Source of the DNA: Zygnema cylindricum
Taxonomy: Eukaryota; Streptophyta; Zygnematophyceae; Zygnematales; Zygnemataceae
NCBI GenBank assembly: GCA_037447655.1
Contig: JBBHKE010003364.1
Coordinates: 507,285-571,284 of the forward strand
Reading direction: 5' to 3'
DNA: 64,000 nt
Part shown: piece after piece, positions 20,336 through 30,499 of the stretch
How the letters are laid out: the number at the start of each line of letters is the position of its first letter
Numbering within the stretch: the first letter of the stretch is position 1
Program-made: the position numbers and the translations under genes
Notes under the pieces: generated by a model
Database searches by the model: none
Seen by the model: the letters and a program-made list of their open reading frames with translations, nothing else
Told to the model about the DNA's origin: nothing

Positions 20336-20556
20336 TACACCGTGTATCACTATTAGTGTTAATAATGTTTTCACCACTTAAAATATCTTTTATCCATACA
20401 CATCTGTCCGATTATCAATTTAAGACCGCGATTCAGAAGTTGAGAATGTTACCTTTCAATCGCAACCGTCAAATCCGTAATCCGACAAGTGTGTACGGAG
20501 AAAAAATGCTTTAAGAGACCAAAAAAACATTAACCCTAATAGCGATGCACGGTGTA
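20336..20556. mobile_element. TACACCG MITE, about 220 bp, second member of the pair
   Basis: The left end TACACCGTGTATCACTATTAG and the right end CTAATAGCGATGCACGGTGTA are inverses. The motif TACAGTA at the junction is shared with its neighbour. The interior carries CCACTTAAAATAT and GTGTGTACGGAG blocks shared with 25,640-25,858 and 24,245-24,440. With TA flanks it fits a Tc1/mariner (Stowaway)-like MITE, but the TA could also belong to the end itself. Confidence 0.8.
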
Positions 20557-20661
20557 CTGTACAGCAGAGGCATATATGATATGTACGGTAGAGGGACCAT
20601 GCGTGTATACGGTTCGAAATTTTTCGAGTACATACAAATAAAACTTTTTTTCTTCGGTTAA

Positions 20662-21354
20662 GGGTGGACTTCCATTATGCGTCTCCGTAATTGTACGGAA
20701 AATATTACTGAAGGGCGTGCCTTCCATTAGGTCGCGTTTGTAAATCACTTTTTATTTGTGTGGCTTATTCTGGTTGGTAACACGTAGGTTAATATTCGAT
20801 GCTTAAAATCTTGAAAGAATCTTCGAACGCAATATCTGTAAGAGCGGAGGTAATATCTGTACCAGTGGAGATAATATCTGTACTAGCGAAGGTAATTAAT
20901 GACTCGTTCAGAGCGCATTAAATGTACTACCCAAAATTTTAAAACGCAACGACAAAAAGGCGGCGGCAAACTTTGATGGTGGCAGCGTGACCAGATAATT
21001 TATGCGGATTCGCAGCCACCCTGGCGGAAGGCACATGGCCCTTGCCACGTGTACGCACATATGCGCGCGCTCATCGTGGATTGCTTTTACCTTTTCCACG
21101 CGGCCAATTTTTACACGTTCTGTATTCGAGAACTGTCCTCCTTGTGCAGGGTCTTAACAAACTGTAGGGTTGGTGACGTGGCATCATAGATAAAAAGTGT
21201 AATTAAATCCGACGGTCCTAATTTACGCCTAAAACCTTGGACAATTTTCTGTAATGTTGTTTTCGTTGAAAAAAAACAATTTCTGTACGAACTTGTACGA
21301 AACTGTACGGCCTTCAGTAAAAAACCCCACTTTTTCGCTAATGGAAGTCCACCC
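20662..21354. mobile_element. PIF/Harbinger-like MITE, 693 bp, TIR GGGTGGACTTCCATTA
   Basis: The ends GGGTGGACTTCCATTA and TAATGGAAGTCCACCC are perfect 16-bp inverses flanked by TAA at 20,659-20,661 and 21,355-21,357. No transposase is encoded. Confidence 0.9.
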
Positions 21355-21357
21355 TAA

Positions 21358-21678
21358 GTAACCAAATTTTGTGCCTAAATTTGTTTCTAGGTAACATGTT
21401 TTTCCCGCAAAACGGCAAAAGCCACTTCACAAATCTTCACGCATATTCGACAAACGAACTTAGGATCTTCTCATAAATATTTTGTCGCTTAGCCCAAGAG
21501 TATAGTCACCGGGTGTGGTTCGAGATAGCAGGTGATTGGATACAAGGTCGCCCTTTTCTATCCGCAGAATACACGTGTAAGGGGGTCATTCCATGAGAGC
21601 GATTTTTTTCCTCGATCCCGGGTTCGAGGTTTTTAATTTTTGTAAATTTCTGGGTTCTCCTCCCATTTTATTTTGGAT
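21358..21678. other. Unassigned intergenic sequence
   Basis: No supported gene or repeat. It is bounded by a PIF-like element and a hAT-like element. Confidence 0.45.
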
Positions 21679-21692
21679 CATAGTTCAAAAGT

Positions 21693-21812
21693 AGGTGAAA
21701 GTACACCCATACAATATGCCTATTGTACGCAAAAAATACAATATACCCTTAAGAGTTAAGACCCATATTATATTGGCCGCAAAATGAAATAAAATAGTAA
21801 CAGGGTTGAGTT
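21693..21812. repeat. Perfect 120-bp direct repeat, first copy
   Basis: It begins AGGTGAAAGTACACCC, ends CAGGGTTGAGTT, and is identical by eye to 22,682-22,801, 869 bases further on. This identity is far higher than between any other repeats in the window. Confidence 0.9.
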
Positions 21813-22681
21813 CATAGTTGTTCACGGCGATTAGTGCGAACGTACCGTACGCGACGAATTATACGTAACAAACGCATTGAACCTTTTGATCAAATCGTAA
21901 AAAATCGTTAATGAATTTCCTTCCGTACTATTCCGTACATAAAAAAACAAAAAACTATTACATATAACGCAGTGTGCAAGTCTTTTCAGTTAAATGAGCG
22001 GTTAAAACAATAAACCCTTTATAGTTTTATCACACACATCATCTCTATCGAAACTTCTTCACCAACCGGTAGTCCATGTGTCCACCTTAGGTAACGATGA
22101 ACTTGTGACGTACCCAGGTTCGAATGTCACTAAGGTAAAATTTTGTGAAATTTCGTCTGTCCGAGCCTATCTGACAGACAGACATGGCCGCCTTCTGTCT
22201 GCCTTCTTTCTCTATCTCGCAGACAGCGCATTACTCCAAAAAAAAAAATACAGACCAAGAACTAATGACATTTACCCACTCCTCTCCTCGATTTCTAGGC
22301 ATGATTGCTTTTGTCGAAGTCCGGAGGCGAGGATAGTCAAAAGCTTGGGAGGGAGGAGGGTAGGATATGGGGAAGCGGCTTCCTCGCGGTTTCGTTTTCA
22401 ATGTTCCATGGCGTCTTCTTTCAAAAAAAATTGAAGACGACGCCTGTACAAATTTCAAATTGAACGCGCGAAATTATGGTGACGTTCAACGTCTCTTTTC
22501 GAAAATGTCCGTACATTTTCGATTCTAAAACGTACAACTTCCGTGGTATTTCTGTTCAGTTCACTGAACAGAAAGTACTAATAACTACGACGCGTATTTC
22601 CCGTTTTATTCCGTACATATCCGTAAAATAATTTTCAGTTACAGTAATTTGTTTACATGTTTCCGTAAATACTTCAGTTTC

Positions 22682-22801
22682 AGGTGAAAGTACACCCATA
22701 CAATATGCCTATTGTACGCAAAAAATACAATATACCCTTAAGAGTTAAGACCCATATTATATTGGCCGCAAAATGAAATAAAATAGTAACAGGGTTGAGT
22801 T
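22682..22801. repeat. Perfect 120-bp direct repeat, second copy
   Basis: Same sequence as 21,693-21,812. The intervening 869 bases could be a later insertion bounded by a recent duplication, or the product of unequal exchange. No TG..CA ends or primer-binding site are seen, so it is not a typical LTR pair. Confidence 0.9.
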
Positions 22802-23342
22802 GCACATCGTTCGATAGAGAATTAAACGACATGTCTAAATTTTGAAAAACATTCGGACAAAAAAATATTTTTCTGTGAGTTTTGAGGTATTTTTTATTTA
22901 AACCGTCAGATTCGAACGATCGGACGGTCGCTGATCAAAGTAGCAACTTAAGAAGGTCACATGAAAAGTCCATAATACAACTTATGATAGGAATATCGTC
23001 AAACTTGGACGATCGGACGGTCGCTGATAAAAGTAGCGACTTAAAAAGATCACATGAAAAGCCCATAACACAACTTACGGTAAAGGCGCCGACAAAAGGC
23101 CTACAATTGAAACGCCTACTTTTGAACTATGCTTTGGATCCAGCGTACATGCCAGCGAGACATGACAGAAAAAAAAAAAAAAGGTCGTCAAATTTCACGC
23201 GAATCTTTTTCTCATATAATTTTTTTTTCTTATATACGTGGCGAATCTCTGGGTAGGGAGATAAACATGCGCTTCCAAACGACAGCATGCGACTCATCGA
23301 GGACACGCGGCAGCAGACCTATACTTCAAAGGTGACAGCCGG

Positions 23343-23885
23343 TACACCGCAAATTGTTATTAGTGTCAAAGTTTAAATAGTGTTGAATAAAATTTACTGT
23401 AATTGATGCTAATTAAGAATTTGAAAATTTTCAAAAAAAGGGTGTATTCTAATTTCGGCGTTTATGCTAATTTGGGAACAACAAAAATGGAATATTCGCC
23501 GTACGATTATATACATTAATATATGTATCCGTACAAAATATTAGAAATCGTACGCCGTCGCGAATTTAAAATATCCGTTCATGCTATACTAATTACGTGT
23601 CAGACTAATCCCATTTTTTTTAGCGTACGTTCCTATGCGTGCGCGTCTGATTTAATTCATTTTTTGTAAATTTTCACTTGAAAAGGTACAGTTATGTACG
23701 GTTTGACATCGACCGTACACCACACTATTTATATTTTATTGTACTTTCGGTCTTTACTTTTTTTTGTACGGTACCTTAATTAACGTCAAGGAAAAATTAA
23801 AATCATGTATCCTATTTGAAAAAAAAAATCAAAATTTTAAGAACCCAAATTAGTGACTTTGACACTAATAACGATTCGCGGTGTA
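23343..23885. mobile_element. CACCG-end element, about 540 bp, TA flanks
   Basis: The ends TACACCGCAAATTGTTATTAG and CTAATAACGATTCGCGGTGTA are followed inward by GTGTCAAAG and CTTTGACAC, about 30 bp of inverted repeat. The interior is AT-rich and non-coding. Confidence 0.8.
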
Positions 23886-24451
23886 GCGTCGTGAGAGGCG
23901 CTATAAAACAAACAATATTTCTTGTATTCAAAAAATAATAGGACATGGAATATCCTTGTAACATTTAATTGTTCCATTCGATTTCTGAAGGCGATTGCAA
24001 TCATTGAGCTTTTGGAGGTTTAGCTATTCGAGTCACCTCGTCACACAAAACAACATTTTTTTATGTCTCCAAAATTTGGGCTCCAGACCAGGGCAAAGCT
24101 CCATGTAGGCCAATTTGTTTTTTGCGTTGACCAGGTTTTGCACCCGTGGGATGACCGTGTTTAAACTTTTGACCAATCGCAACTCGCCACGTCGCTGATA
24201 CAAACAAAAAGAGATGTCAGTGAGGCTGGAAGTGGCCACCTCGGATGGATAGTTACATCTACTACTGCTAATACTGTGCAGTTTTTCCGTGCCACTTAAA
24301 ACATATTCTTACCGTGCACACATCCATGGTTCCTGATTGGAGACCGCCAACCGGAAGGTTGGGATCGCATCTTTCAAATCGGAAACGTCGTATTAACAAT
24401 CCGACAAGTGTGCAAGAAGAAAAAGATGTTTCGAATAGCGAAAAAGTACTG
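23886..24451. mobile_element. Degenerate TACACCG MITE (24,245-24,440) and spacer
   Basis: The block GTGCCACTTAAAACATATTC..GACCGCCAACCGGAAGG..CCGACAAGTGTGCAAGAAG aligns with the interiors of 20,336 and 25,640. Its ends have eroded. The sequence before 24,245 has no supported feature. Confidence 0.55.
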
Positions 24452-24663
24452 TACACCGCGAATACCTATTAGCGATAACAAATGTTTAGTGTTAAAAAAC
24501 AGTCAGTGTGATTAACGCTAATTGGGAATTTGGGTATTTTCAAGGAAACCAGTCACTCTAATTTGTTTTTTAGGGTTTTATTAATCACTCTATTTAAGAA
24601 TTTGGGTAAAAATTTAGGGGCTCCGAATTAGTGTCATTAACCCTAATAGGGATTCGCGGTGTA
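24452..24663. mobile_element. CACCG-end MITE, 212 bp
   Basis: The ends TACACCGCGAATACCTATTAG and CTAATAGGGATTCGCGGTGTA are inverses. ACTGTACACC / GGTGTACTGT extends on both sides. Non-coding. Confidence 0.8.
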
Positions 24664-25093
24664 CTGTTGTGTATCAGGAGACGTTTGTCGATATTCGATA
24701 TATACATTTTTTTACCCTAGCGAAAATCAATATATTGGTTTGATGTATCGGCAAAAGAATTATCACGATAAATTTTTAATATATAGCGATGGATTGCCGA
24801 TAATTATCGGAAAGATAACTATCGATAACTTCAGATTACTACCGACGATGACTCTTTACTTTGATACGGAATATATTTTGAAAAACTTGCCAAAAGCACA
24901 TCCCCTCCCCTTCACGATAACTCCGTACTTGCTTCGTACTTTAGTTCGGTAAAATTATTCCGTACTCGTACGAAAGATATAAGTACCCAACCAATCGATA
25001 ATTATAGGCGATATTTTTTGATGGTTCCGGAGCGGTATATCGGGAAATCTCACCGTTCGATAACCAATAAAAATAACCCGATACAAAACACTA
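24662..25093. mobile_element. CGATA-rich hAT-like element, decayed
   Basis: The ends TACTGTTGTGTATCAGG and CCCGATACAAAACACTA relate to TAGTGTTGGGTATCG of the 4,068 element. The interior CGATATTCGATATATAC matches 4,095 onward. The target duplication is not recognisable and the left end abuts the 24,452 element. Confidence 0.55.
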
Positions 25094-25137
25094 CAAAAAA
25101 ATATTAACACTTATATTGATACTGGGTGAACCGTAGA

Positions 25138-25603
25138 CAGAGGTCGCAAATGTCAAAATTTTAGATATCCGAAAACGAACTGTTTTTTTTTTTTTAAATC
25201 TGAGTACTTGACGCCCGACCGAGTTATGTCACGCTCCAAAATTGTTAACCGTTACCCGAAACGAGTTTACGAAAAATAAAGTTAACCGAAACTTGATTTC
25301 TCGCGACTACTTGTACCCGCCCGTAACCGAAAAGTATTAGAATAGTGGTACATCTCCTTTTTACCTTCAACAATACCAAGAGTACAAAGTACAATAATGT
25401 TGGATAGTATTGAGAGTACAAAACCTTCAATTTTTTTCGTTTTTTGCTTACTCGACCGTAATCAATTTTTTGTTTATTTGTAGTGAATCACCCGCCCGGA
25501 TCCGCCCGACCCCCCAAATTTGGCAACTGAATTCGTTCCGGATCCGACGCGGGCAATCGGTTAATGGTCGGTTACGGTTTCGGTTAGCCATTTGTGACCT
25601 CTG
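25138..25603. mobile_element. hAT-like MITE, 466 bp, TIR CAGAGGTCGCAAATG
   Basis: The ends CAGAGGTCGCAAATG and CATTTGTGACCTCTG are inverses with one mismatch. The flanks ACCGTAGA (25,130-25,137) and ACTGTAGA (25,604-25,611) match 7 of 8. It is homologous throughout to 19,173-19,643. Confidence 0.88.
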
Positions 25604-25639
25604 ACTGTAGATCGTACACGACAAAACCCGATAGGCCAC

Positions 25640-25858
25640 TACACCGTGTATCACTATCAGTGTAAATATTTTTTTCGTGACTTAAAACATATTTTCTCTG
25701 TACACACCTGTCCAATTTTCATATGGAGACCGCCAATCAGAAGGTGAGAACCTTGTATTTCAATCACAACCGTCAGATCCATAACCCGACAAGCGTGTAC
25801 GGAGAAATATGTTTTAAGTGGCGAAAAAATTGTGACACTAATAGCGATACAGGGTGTA
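25640..25858. mobile_element. TACACCG MITE, 219 bp
   Basis: The ends TACACCGTGTATCACTATCAG and CTAATAGCGATACAGGGTGTA are near-inverses. The subterminal blocks CTTAAAACATATTTTCTC and GGAGAAATATGTTTTAAG are inverted, so the whole element can form a long hairpin. Confidence 0.8.
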
Positions 25859-26522
25859 CTGTACCCTCCCGAGATTTCTCTCCCGGATGCGACCGCCTTT
25901 GGTACACTCCCATCAACTCTCTTTACTAACTGTAGTTAACAATGGATGAGTTAACCAACATAAAATTTAACTATGGTTTCATACCCAACCGAAAATCTAA
26001 AGGAAAGAACCTTCCAAGAAACTTCTACAAGCTCTAGTACAAAAATTACGAAGTAACATCTTGGTTGAGGGAATGCCATATTAAGAGGTTGAATTGTGGG
26101 AGTGCCAATTGGGGTATACCACGTGGAGGGAAAATATAATAGAAGATTGACATGGAGGTAAGGCAAATCCCTCTCCTATTACGCCAAAGGAGAACTTTTG
26201 TCCCTACCCTCTCCCACTAGAAGAGCCAATGAGAGAGGAACACTTAGGTTTGGTGATGTGAGAGGAAGAAATAACTTATTGGGTTTTGGAAAATTTGGTT
26301 TTGGAGCGAGACAAGATATGGATTTATAGGGTTTTTTAGGGTTTTTTAGGTACTAGTCCCACTTGCCTATCATGTTTGACAATTTATTTTATGGTTATAT
26401 AAGAATTATTAAAAATTAGTTTTGGGTTTTTTTTGGGCATCTTTTTGGATTTAAAAGATTTAACCCAACTTATTTGAAGCTTGTGGGATTCTTACCCTAA
26501 ACATTTTATAACCGTGATGGAT
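25859..26522. other. Unassigned intergenic sequence
   Basis: No gene or element is recognised. A GGGTTTTTTA duplication lies near 26,328-26,350. Confidence 0.45.
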
Positions 26523-26885
26523 CAAAAAGAGAGGGAGAGAGAGTGAGAAGAGGGAGGGAGAGGGAGAGGAAAAGAGATAGGGATAGGGAGAGGGAGAGGG
26601 ACAAGGAGAGGGAGGAGGGGAGAGATAGGGAGAGGGAGAGGAAAAGGGAAAAGGCGAGAGATGGAGACAGGCAAAATAAAGAGAGGGCCAGGGCAAGAGG
26701 TAGAGGTAGGGGGGGAGAAAGAGGGAGAGGGAGAAAGAGAGGGAGAGAGAGTGGGAGAGGGAGAGGGAAAGGGAAAAGGTGAGAGATGGAGACAAGCAGA
26801 GTAAGGAGAGGACGAGGGTGAGAGGTAGAGGCACACATGGAGAAAGGAGAGGGAGAGGGAGAGAGAGGGAGAGGGAGAGGAAAAG
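26523..26885. repeat. GA-rich low-complexity tract at the assembly gap
   Basis: Nearly pure purine GAGAGGGAGAGG-type sequence runs into the gap. Reading frames across it (RERERD or SLSLSL) are artefacts. Confidence 0.85.
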
Positions 26886-26895
26886 NNNNNNNNNN
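26886..26895. other. Assembly gap (10 N)
   Basis: Ten N bases. A round number of N normally marks a gap of unknown size, so the distance between the upstream repeat region and MON2 is not known exactly. Confidence 0.95.
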
Positions 26896-27074
26896 TATCC
26901 GTTGGCAAAGCCTTTACGGCATGTAGAAGGTTTGGCTGTAAAAACATGGCGTGTTTTCCTGCACAACACTAGAGAGATCTACAAAACAATGTCTTTACGG
27001 TAGTAAAACAAGTAACAACTCTCCAAAATTCCCCTGACGGGTACATTGACTTTGAACTTATTACCAAATTACAG

Positions 27075-27245
27075 TTAGGGATTAATTAGTATATATATTT
27101 TTTTTCAAAAAAAAATAATTCCCGATTAGTGTTAATAACACTAATTTTGTTTTTACGCTATTTATTCCTTTACTCTAATAGCGATTGACGGTGTACAGTA
27201 CACCGTGAATCGTTATTATTCAAGTTTCAGTTACATGGGCAGTCC
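27075..27245. mobile_element. MITE remnants before MON2
   Basis: A CACCG-family right end (GCGATTGACGGTGTA, to 27,195) faces a left end (TACACCGTGAATCGTTATTA, from 27,199). The latter is cut by a PIF-like right end (CAGTTACATGGGCAGTCCCCTTAA, about 27,222-27,245). Homology with the 1,660 duplicate begins just after it. Confidence 0.6.
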
Positions 27246-27660
27246 CCTTAAAACCTCTCAACAATGAACAAAATGATGGCATTTCTGTAACAAAACATCT
27301 AGAGAGATCACAACACGTCCTTTTGTGCGGTACAAAAATGTCGGTTTGGAAGATGTACGGCATTTCCGAAACGGTTGCCTATTGACCTTCCCGCGTCTAT
27401 GGATTATGAAACCGCTGATTCCATTCACAATGTCACATGGTACAGCCGTACAGTAATAGCAGGATGTACTTCTGGAATGAAGACAGCCATGGCTCATCAG
27501 TCCTCTGACATTGCTGGAAGTCTGAAACTCTGACCGTGAGCCCTAATTTCAAATCGAAATTAAGGAAATAAGCTTCTCTTGACATCTGTATGGTTCCGTT
27601 TCATTCTTTTCAAGTTTTGTAGATCTTCTAAAACTATTCAAAGCAGACTCCTAACCGTAA

Positions 27661-27716
27661 TTTTCTCTCTGTCTCTCATTTCTCCTCTCTTCTCTCCCGC
27701 TCTCCCTCTCTCAAAT
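27661..27716 (+). promoter_or_regulatory. Pyrimidine-rich tract, candidate MON2 core promoter / 5' UTR
   Basis: TTCTCTCTGTCTCTC and similar CT-rich sequence lies 100-160 bases before the MON2 ATG. Plant core promoters and 5' leaders often carry such Y-patch tracts. No convincing TATA box was found. Confidence 0.4.
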
Positions 27717-27819
27717 AAATATTGTGGAAACTGAGAATAGTTACATGAACTACAAACGATTCGTTTATCCGAGAAGAATGTAGTTTTCCATAGGATCCTA
27801 TCCGCTGAGGTGAAGCATC

Positions 27820-27927
27820 ATGATGGCGTTCAACGCAGTCCTGGAAGCTGATCTTAGAGCGATTTCAGCGGAGTCCAGACGGAAATATCCTGCTGTGAAG
27901 GATGCTGCAGAACATGCCATATTGAAG
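27820..27927 (+). CDS. MON2: MON2 exon 1
   Basis: Residues 1-36, from tandem ATGs (27,820 and 27,823) to AEHAILK, phase 0. The start matches the N-terminus of plant MON2 directly. The donor GTACAA opens a repeat array. Confidence 0.93.
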
Positions 27928-30421
27928 GTACAATATACAATACACAATACAATGCAAGGCAATACACAATGCAATACACAATACAACACAATACAGTACA
28001 ATACGATACAGGTGTAATACAGGTAAAATACAGGTATACCCGTACACTAAAGTTTGAATACAGTTACAACACAGGTACAATACAGGTATAATACAGATAC
28101 AATACAGGTACAATACAGGTACAAACAGGTATAAAAAGCAGGTACAATACAGGTAACATACACAACACACACTTGAAATTGTTTGCATCTTGTTGTCATT
28201 ATTTTTGGAAACGTAGTTTGCAAGGATGCTGAAAATATTTTTTTTAGTTTTGTTTTTAGCCGGTCCGTAGTATGAGTAATGGCAGTCAGAATGAATTGAT
28301 CAAAGAAATTGTTATTGGTCCTGTATGATTAAAATCAATGCGTTAGATCCATATGAACCACATGAGTACCCCCGCAAGTTCACGAAGAAGTGTATATTGT
28401 AGTTGATCTGATCGTCAGTTGTGGAAGTAGATGGTGTGTTTCCGCTTTGATTTTTATCTTTGCGAGTCAGATTCATCATGGATAAACTTGTAAACGAATT
28501 TTTGTTGCACTTTAAGAATATTGTAATAAAAGAAATCTTCAATCATCCAATATATCAATGCTGGCTGTTCACGATGGAATCAATGCATCTGTTTGGATTG
28601 GTAACGCATTAGAACAATAAGCCAAACCAAACCAACCAAACGAAACTGTAGTTCATATGTGCGAAAACAAATGGAGACGTTATATGTGGTTACCACATGC
28701 TATATGCGTACTCCACTGTTTTCCGGGTATAATATGAGTGTTGTACGGCGTAACCTGTATAGCTCTTCCAGCACATTCAAGCTACAACCCAAACAAGCGT
28801 CAAACAACTGCTTTTTTCATGCGAAAAATTGACTTGGTCTTCATGTTTTGAAACTCGCAACATATTATACTTGGTTGATTTACTTCAAAAGGTGACCTAA
28901 CTAACATTCCAAACTTTATTCATTAGCGGCATTTGTCGACAACACTGGTTTTGAATGGATCTTATCAGAAGCATTGGTCTAATCAGTCCTTTTGTATATT
29001 CCTTCAAACAAAAATAATTTGATAGAGTCCAACAAGCAAAATTTGTGACACATTTCTAACTTTGTCATTACCTTGGAAGCCAAAAAATAACCGAGAAAAC
29101 TCCTCCAAATGTTGCGGCGGACAAGTTTTGTAAAAGGATACTTTGATATTATTGCTTCAAACTTATAGTCAAAGGATGTTGAAACTCTCGTCGTTCGAAA
29201 AGTTAACATTTTTGTATGTTTGACATAATGCTTTTTTGAATTAGTTCAAAGGGGCTTCCTCTAGCTGGAGACTTTTGAGAATTTTCAAGAATGCGAATAT
29301 TGTCAGCAGTTTCAGACATTATAATATAAATTTTATTTTTTGAAGAACAAGAAGCATATGTATGTACATTACCAGCATTCATCAATTCTCTCTGATAATG
29401 GTTTTGATGCATTATGTAAAGATGTTATGGATTACATGCATTTACGCTCAGTTATTTACTGTAGCTACCTATGCATTACATTTCCAAACAGTGTTTGGCT
29501 TAGGCTTTCCTGTTTCCCATTTTTGTTTATATTTTATCATCTTTCCCTGCTTAAGGAACCCGTTTGTCAGAAATGAAAAGTATGGAGGCCACTTTTAACA
29601 CATCGTCACATTTTTTCTGACGATCATCGTTGGATATGAAAATTGAGCTACAAACTTTTTTCTCGGTAGGCATCAATAATTATGCTCATAAATAAAAACA
29701 GTGGCCAGAATCTGCCAAATCAACTTTTTGTCAGCAATTTCGAATGACTACATTTGTGATGTATGCAGCTGCTTAGACATGGGCGCTGAAAACGCACAAA
29801 GCCCTAAGCTACAGTATCTACAAGTCACCACTTTGTTCGGCAAACTTGTTTTGCACTTTTTGCGTATTTCTAGATGACTCTGCATAAAAGGACAGGATTT
29901 GGGATGCGATGCTCTGGGCTTAGCATAGTATCAGTTGCGGTGTATGTTGATGATGCAAACAACATTAATTGCTTTTCACAATTTATTGCCCTCTGTACAC
30001 ATAGTTGTGTTAACTGGACTTGTTCAAGCCAATGATCTGTGTGCCCGATCCTGGATATGAATTGGTGTAGTTTGTATGTCGGTGTAACGTTCAATAACCA
30101 ATGTAAGCAATACACACAATATTTTCTTCGCTTTCCCGTGTACAAGAGGGAAAAATTACAGGGAAGAATCACACATGAAGATACTGACAAGCATACTTTT
30201 CTGAGGATTACTGAAGTTTCTGGTTTAAATCGTGATTGGATGAATAAGGAGAGGTGGTGGATTATTGGGTTGAAGCGAATGGATAACCTGTCCCGCTTCG
30301 TTAACAAACAGATCTGTGACGCATTTGTTTTACTTCTCTCTCAACTGTGTATTACACGATTGTTTCCTTCACATTCTTCTTGAAGATTTTTTGATAAATT
30401 AATTCACATCAGCTTTGCTCT

Positions 30422-30499
<78 letters not shown>

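Larger units (their letters stand above)
21679..23131. mobile_element. Large hAT-like non-autonomous element, 1,453 bp, CATAGTTC ends
   Basis: The left end CATAGTTCAAAAGTAGGTG and the right end CGCCTACTTTTGAACTATG are inverse repeats. The flanks TTTTGGAT (21,671-21,678) and CTTTGGAT (23,132-23,139) match 7 of 8. Terminal parts match the 305-bp MITE at 3,524. Inside, the left 120 bp is repeated exactly at 22,682-22,801, and the right block (GATCGGACGGTCGCTGAT) is duplicated (22,918 and 23,012). The 118-codon frame at 22,078-22,434 has no recognisable domain, so I do not call a gene. Confidence 0.8.

Noticed and set aside
22078-22434. 118-codon frame as a transposase or host gene
   Set aside because: No domain and a composition like the surrounding non-coding element.
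21693-22801. LTR retrotransposon or TRIM from the 120-bp direct repeats
   Set aside because: No TG..CA ends, primer-binding site or polypurine tract. The repeats lie inside a hAT-like element with its own inverted ends.
26460-27003. Overlapping frames on both strands through the GA-rich tract and the N gap
   Set aside because: They are simple-repeat translations (SLSLSL, RERERD) that run across unknown bases. No domain.
29870-30307. 145-codon - strand frame in MON2 intron 1
   Set aside because: No recognisable domain, and the opposite strand is equally open. Most likely chance.
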